DNA of 64,000 nucleotides, from assembly GCA_004297465.1 (NCBI GenBank), contig SCUB01000017.1, positions 1 to 64,000 on the forward strand. The letters are read 5' to 3'. The notes under the pieces were generated by a model, which was given only the letters and a program-made list of their open reading frames with translations, was not told the DNA's origin and did no database searches. The position numbers and the translations under genes were made by a program. This document shows positions 60,920-64,000 of the stretch, in pieces. This DNA is from Xanthobacteraceae bacterium (GTDB lineage Bacteria > Pseudomonadota > Alphaproteobacteria > Rhizobiales > Xanthobacteraceae). How positions within the stretch are numbered: the first letter of the stretch is position 1; every line of letters starts with the position of its first letter.

Positions 60920-61604
60920 TGCCTTCCGACTCCTTGTTGCTGGCGAGCAGCGCCTCGCTCAGGATACGCTTGGCTTCCTGCAGATGGCTGCGCATGGCGA
61001 CCGCGGCCGCCTCGGGATCGCCCGCCGTCAGCGCCGCCGCGAGCCGCTTGAGGCCCTTGAGCACGACCTGGCGGTTGTCCTTGTCGCCAAGCGTCAGCGC
61101 GCGCAGATAGCGCACATGATCGGCATACTGCTCGATCGCGCGCAGCAGGCGGGCATTGGTCACCAGCCTGAGCCAGGCGGTGCGAAAGCGGTAGTTGGCG
61201 TCGTTGAAAGCCTGCACGTCGCCGGCTTCGTGCGCCGACGTCATGATCGCCAGTTCATCGCGGAACGCCTGGGTCTGCTTGCGGTCGGTGATGTGGCTGG
61301 CGATCTTGCGCAGCGCCTCGGGCTCCAGCATCAGGCGCAGCTCGTAGATGTCCTCGATATCGGCTTCCGCCAGTTCCGGAACCATGAAGCTGCGGCCATC
61401 GGAATCGAGCAGGCCTTCGCTCGCCAGCCGGGCGAACACCTCGCGCACCGGCGTGCGCGAGACGCCGAGCTGGGCGGCGATCGCCGCCTCCTGAAGGGTC
61501 TGGCCGCTACGCAACTGACCCGATCCCAGATACTCGCGCAACGTCAGATAGACCTGATCGCTCAGCGAGCGCGGCCGATTGATCGTCCTCAGCGACGTAG
61601 CCAT
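60903..61604 (-). CDS. GntR-family (FCD) transcriptional regulator
   Basis: A 233-residue FadR-subfamily regulator. The winged helix is DQVYLTLREYLGSGQLRSGQ, LQEAAIAAQLGVSRTPVREVFARL; the FCD ligand domain follows (IEDIYELRLMLEPEALRKIA, then helical). FCD regulators usually bind a small acid. The ATG at 61604 is chosen; upstream codons are unconserved and overlap the operator. It heads the 17-kb minus-strand operon and probably controls it through the palindrome at 61638-61668. Confidence 0.92.
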   Translation of the reverse strand: MATSLRTINRPRSLSDQVYLTLREYLGSGQLRSGQTLQEAAIAAQLGVSRTPVREVFARLASEGLLDSDGRSFMVPELAEADIEDIYELRLMLEPEALRKIASHITDRKQTQAFRDELAIMTSAHEAGDVQAFNDANYRFRTAWLRLVTNARLLRAIEQYADHVRYLRALTLGDKDNRQVVLKGLKRLAAALTAGDPEAAAVAMRSHLQEAKRILSEALLASNKESEGNGVQG

Positions 61605-61637
61605 CTGGCGAGTCTCCCCGGGAATATCGTTATCGTT

Positions 61638-61668
61638 TTGTATCCCGTATCCGGTATACGGTATACAA
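61638..61668. promoter_or_regulatory. GntR operator candidate
   Basis: A roughly 31-bp palindrome starting TTGTATCCCGTATCC and ending GGTATACGGTATACAA, 34 bp upstream of the gntR start. It contains two GTATAC units (61654-61659, 61661-61666). FCD-type GntR proteins often bind GTATAC-like dyads at their own promoter. Confidence 0.65.
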
Positions 61669-61783
61669 CGCCGCCTCATTGTCCAGAGTTTTTTGCTTCG
61701 ATATTTCTGCGAGCCTCTCGCAACGCCGGGCGATGGTTCGCCGTCTGACCGGAAGGCCCCGCTCTCGAGGTGCCACCCAAGGC

Positions 61784-63313
61784 TCAGTCTTCGATCACCA
61801 GGATATCGGGATTGGCGGCGGCATAAGCCAGACTGTAATCGAGTTCGCCCGCCGCTTCGGCGTGGATGGTGTAAAGCGGCTGGCCGCGTTCGACGCGCGT
61901 GCCGAGACGAACGTGCAACTCGATGCCCGCCGCCTTGTCCTCCGGCGCGCCGGCCAGCTTGGCGACACGCGCGATCCTGCGGTTGTCGATACCCCGCACT
62001 GTTCCGCCGTGGCGCGCATGAATATCACGCCGATGCTGCGACACCGGCGGCGTCCGCATGCCGCCCTGCGCTTCGCAGATGCGCTGGAACTTCCGCCACG
62101 CCCGTCCATCGCGCAGCACCTCGGCGGCGCGCCCGGCACCTCCGGCAATGCCGCCGAGTTCCAGCACCTCGCCGGCCAGCGCGATGGCGCGGTCACGCAG
62201 ATCGGCCGGCGCCGCGGCGCTGTTCTGCAGCACCGCCAGCACGTCGCGCGCCTCGAGCGCCGGGCCGATGCCGCGCCCGACCGGCTGCGTGCCGTCGGTG
62301 TAGACAATTCTGGCCACGAGCCCGAATGTCTCCGCGACCGCGATCAGGTTGCGCGCCAGCACCTTCGCCGCCATCCGCGTGCGCACCTTGGCGGTTGGTC
62401 CGACCGGCAGGTCGAGCACGACATGGGACGAGCCTGCGGCGATCTTCTTCGACAGCACCGAGGCCGCCAGTTGTCCGCCGCTGTCGAGGTCAAGCGCGCG
62501 CTCGACGCGAATGAGAATATCGTCGGCCGGGCTCAGCCGGACCGCGCCGCCCCACACCACGCAGCCGCCTTCCCGCTCGACCACGCGCCGGATCGCGTCG
62601 CGGTCCAGCATCACCGGCGCCATGGTTTCCATGGTATCGGCGGTACCGGCCGGCGATGTGATCGCGCGCGACGAGGTCTTTGGAATTGTCAGGCCACAGG
62701 CCGCCGCGATGGCAACGACGATCGGCGTGGTGCGGTTGCCGGGCAACCCGCCGATGCAATGCTTGTCCAGAACTTTCGCGCTCGGCCACGTCATGGTCTC
62801 GCCGACGCCAACCATCGCCCGCGTCAGCGCCACCGTCTCGTCGAGATCGAGTTCGCGCGCCGAACAGGCGGTCACGAACGCCGCCAGATGGATGTCGGAA
62901 TAGCGCCCCGCCACCACGTCGGTCATGATCGCCTGCAGCGATGCATCGTCAAAGCGACGGCCGTAGACCTTGCCGCGCATGATGCTGAGCGACTCGACGA
63001 TCGGCGGATGGCTGACCGTGACCTCATCGCCGTCAGTCAGAGCCAGCCGGCGCCACGCCGCTTCGGAAAATCCCACCTCGTTGTGGTGCAGGAGATCGGA
63101 CGTGACCTGATACAACGTCGCGTCGATCACATCCGCGCCATGACGGACCTCGACGCGCGCATGCGCGGCAAAGCCCTCGGCGCGGCAGACGTGGCAATCC
63201 TTGCGCATGAAGATGAAGGCTTCGTGCTGGGTGTCGATACCCAGCCGGCGCGCGCGCATTACATGGATGTTGCGCCCACCGAAGTCGTTGCCATTGCCGG
63301 AATGCTGCGTCAT
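61784..63313 (-). CDS. Thymidine phosphorylase / AMP phosphorylase, long form
   Basis: A 509-residue nucleoside phosphorylase of the pyrimidine phosphorylase fold. It carries an extra N-terminal domain (VMRARRLGIDTQHEAFIFM, about residues 18-95) as in archaeal AMP phosphorylase. Core motifs include KHCIGGLPGNRTTPIVVAIA (phosphate loop), TSSRAITSPAGTADTMET and a C-terminal biotinyl-like domain (ARHGGTVRGIDNRRIARV). The extra domain and TxxA-GTADTME site fit either a thymidine or an AMP phosphorylase role. Its start overlaps the beta-CASP gene upstream by four bases. Confidence 0.88.
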   Translation of the reverse strand: MTQHSGNGNDFGGRNIHVMRARRLGIDTQHEAFIFMRKDCHVCRAEGFAAHARVEVRHGADVIDATLYQVTSDLLHHNEVGFSEAAWRRLALTDGDEVTVSHPPIVESLSIMRGKVYGRRFDDASLQAIMTDVVAGRYSDIHLAAFVTACSARELDLDETVALTRAMVGVGETMTWPSAKVLDKHCIGGLPGNRTTPIVVAIAAACGLTIPKTSSRAITSPAGTADTMETMAPVMLDRDAIRRVVEREGGCVVWGGAVRLSPADDILIRVERALDLDSGGQLAASVLSKKIAAGSSHVVLDLPVGPTAKVRTRMAAKVLARNLIAVAETFGLVARIVYTDGTQPVGRGIGPALEARDVLAVLQNSAAAPADLRDRAIALAGEVLELGGIAGGAGRAAEVLRDGRAWRKFQRICEAQGGMRTPPVSQHRRDIHARHGGTVRGIDNRRIARVAKLAGAPEDKAAGIELHVRLGTRVERGQPLYTIHAEAAGELDYSLAYAAANPDILVIED

Positions 63314-64000
63314 GCCAGATCAATCTCGTCGCGATAGTCGGGCACAATGCAGGCCCAGCCCAGCTTCTCCTCGATCCGCCGCCGCAGCGCGTCGGCGGCC
63401 CGCGGTTCGCCGTGCACGATGAAGACGCGGCGCGGCGGCCGTTCGATGGCGCCAAGCCAGGCCATGATCTCGTCGCCGTCGGCGTGCCCCGACAACATTT
63501 CCAGATTCTCGACATCGGCCTGCACCGGCACATAGGCGCCATGAATCTTGATCGCGCGCACGCCGGCGAGCATCGCCGCGCCGCGCGTGCCGCCGGCCTG
63601 AAAGCCGGTGAACAGGATGGTATTGCGCGGATCGGGCGCATATTGCTTGAGATGGTGCAGGACGCGGCCTCCGGTCGCCATGCCGCTCGCCGAGATGACG
63701 ATCTTGGGCATGGGGTTGGCGGTGAGCGATTTCGATTCCTCGACGCTGCGCACATAGCGCGCCACGGCGCAGATGGCGTGGGCCTGCGCCTTGTCGAGCC
63801 GCAATCCGCGCACGTCGCGGCAGAAGATGTCGCTGGCGTCCTGCGCCATCGGGCTGTCGAGAAAAACCGGAACCAGCGGCAGCCGCCCGGCGGCCCTGAG
63901 CTGATGCAGATGATAAAGGATGGCCTGGGTCCGTCCGACGGCGAAAGCAGGAATGACCACGGTGCCGCCGCGTCCGATGGTCCTGGCGATGACCGCAAGA
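63310..64000 (-). CDS. Beta-CASP metallo-beta-lactamase fold RNase-like protein (partial, 5' end outside window)
   Basis: The last 230 codons of a minus-strand gene that continues past the window edge. Visible parts are the end of the beta-CASP domain (GGTVVIPAFAVGRTQAILYHL, SPMAQDASDIF, then KIVISASGMATGGRVLHHLK, the motif-A/B region) and MBL motif 4 (LSGHADGDEI) with VFIVHGEPRAADAL. These features mark RNA-processing MBL hydrolases of the CPSF73/YprF-like group. Its stop overlaps the phosphorylase start (ATGA). RNA decay plus nucleotide phosphorolysis would fit together as salvage, but that is inference. Confidence 0.9.
   Translation of the reverse strand, partial: LAVIARTIGRGGTVVIPAFAVGRTQAILYHLHQLRAAGRLPLVPVFLDSPMAQDASDIFCRDVRGLRLDKAQAHAICAVARYVRSVEESKSLTANPMPKIVISASGMATGGRVLHHLKQYAPDPRNTILFTGFQAGGTRGAAMLAGVRAIKIHGAYVPVQADVENLEMLSGHADGDEIMAWLGAIERPPRRVFIVHGEPRAADALRRRIEEKLGWACIVPDYRDEIDLA

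Overview
The window is chromosomal DNA of a GC-rich alphaproteobacterium, most likely Hyphomicrobiales (Bradyrhizobiaceae/Xanthobacteraceae type). The evidence is a separate PurS with PurQ and PurL, the alphaproteobacterial ATP-synthase inhibitor (zeta, DUF1476), a eukaryote-like 405-residue NADP-isocitrate dehydrogenase, a GAAC-N7-GAAC LexA box in front of recA, and an FNR/FixK-type TTGAT-N4-ATCAA box. No species can be named from the sequence alone.

Region by region. 0-16.5 kb is mostly housekeeping: murI, rpsD, a tandem pair of small membrane proteins, a macro-domain/monothiol glutaredoxin/BolA cluster, purLQSC, the zeta inhibitor, a TrmJ RNA methyltransferase with an unusual DUF559 tail, icd, a PepSY membrane protein, a cyclic-nucleotide-gated K+ channel and alaS. 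16.6-22.4 kb holds a MetF-like reductase, then a tandem glycine riboswitch and gcvT-gcvH-gcvP, so one-carbon metabolism is grouped. 22.5-24.95 kb holds an alpha/beta hydrolase and recA with its SOS promoter.

24,960-28,403 is a 3,444-bp mobile element not explained by the surrounding chromosome. It has 15-bp imperfect terminal inverted repeats, an 8-bp target duplication (CGGTTTCG), further TGGCCCCTTT copies near both ends, an IS1/IS1595-like transposase, three passenger genes of unknown function, strong hairpins and a tRNA-shaped sequence just upstream of the transposase. It sits immediately upstream of the recA promoter. This is the best candidate for an undescribed system.

28.4-36.4 kb is mixed chromosome: an unknown small protein, a CelD-type acetyltransferase, a DUF2189 membrane protein with a perfect FNR/FixK box, a SET-domain protein with a Lys-rich tail, galE, an ABC-F ATPase and a BaiN/HI0933-type flavoprotein. 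36.5-44.4 kb is acyl-CoA metabolism: a TetR regulator, an acyl-CoA dehydrogenase overlapping the two subunits of a B12-dependent mutase, an acyl-CoA ligase, and a fused 3-hydroxyacyl-CoA dehydrogenase/enoyl-CoA hydratase.

44.5-61.6 kb is one long minus-strand catabolic and uptake cluster. Read in transcription order it is: GntR regulator, thiolase-like protein, acyl-CoA ligase, hydantoinase/carboxylase-type HyuA and HyuB, a three-subunit molybdenum hydroxylase, a CaiB-type CoA-transferase, and a LivK-H-(M-G fusion)-F type ABC importer. Most neighbours overlap or are separated by a few bases, suggesting import, activation, hydroxylation and ring opening or carboxylation of one acid substrate that cannot be identified here. 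61.8-64 kb holds a long-form thymidine/AMP phosphorylase overlapping a beta-CASP metallo-beta-lactamase nuclease gene that is cut by the window end.
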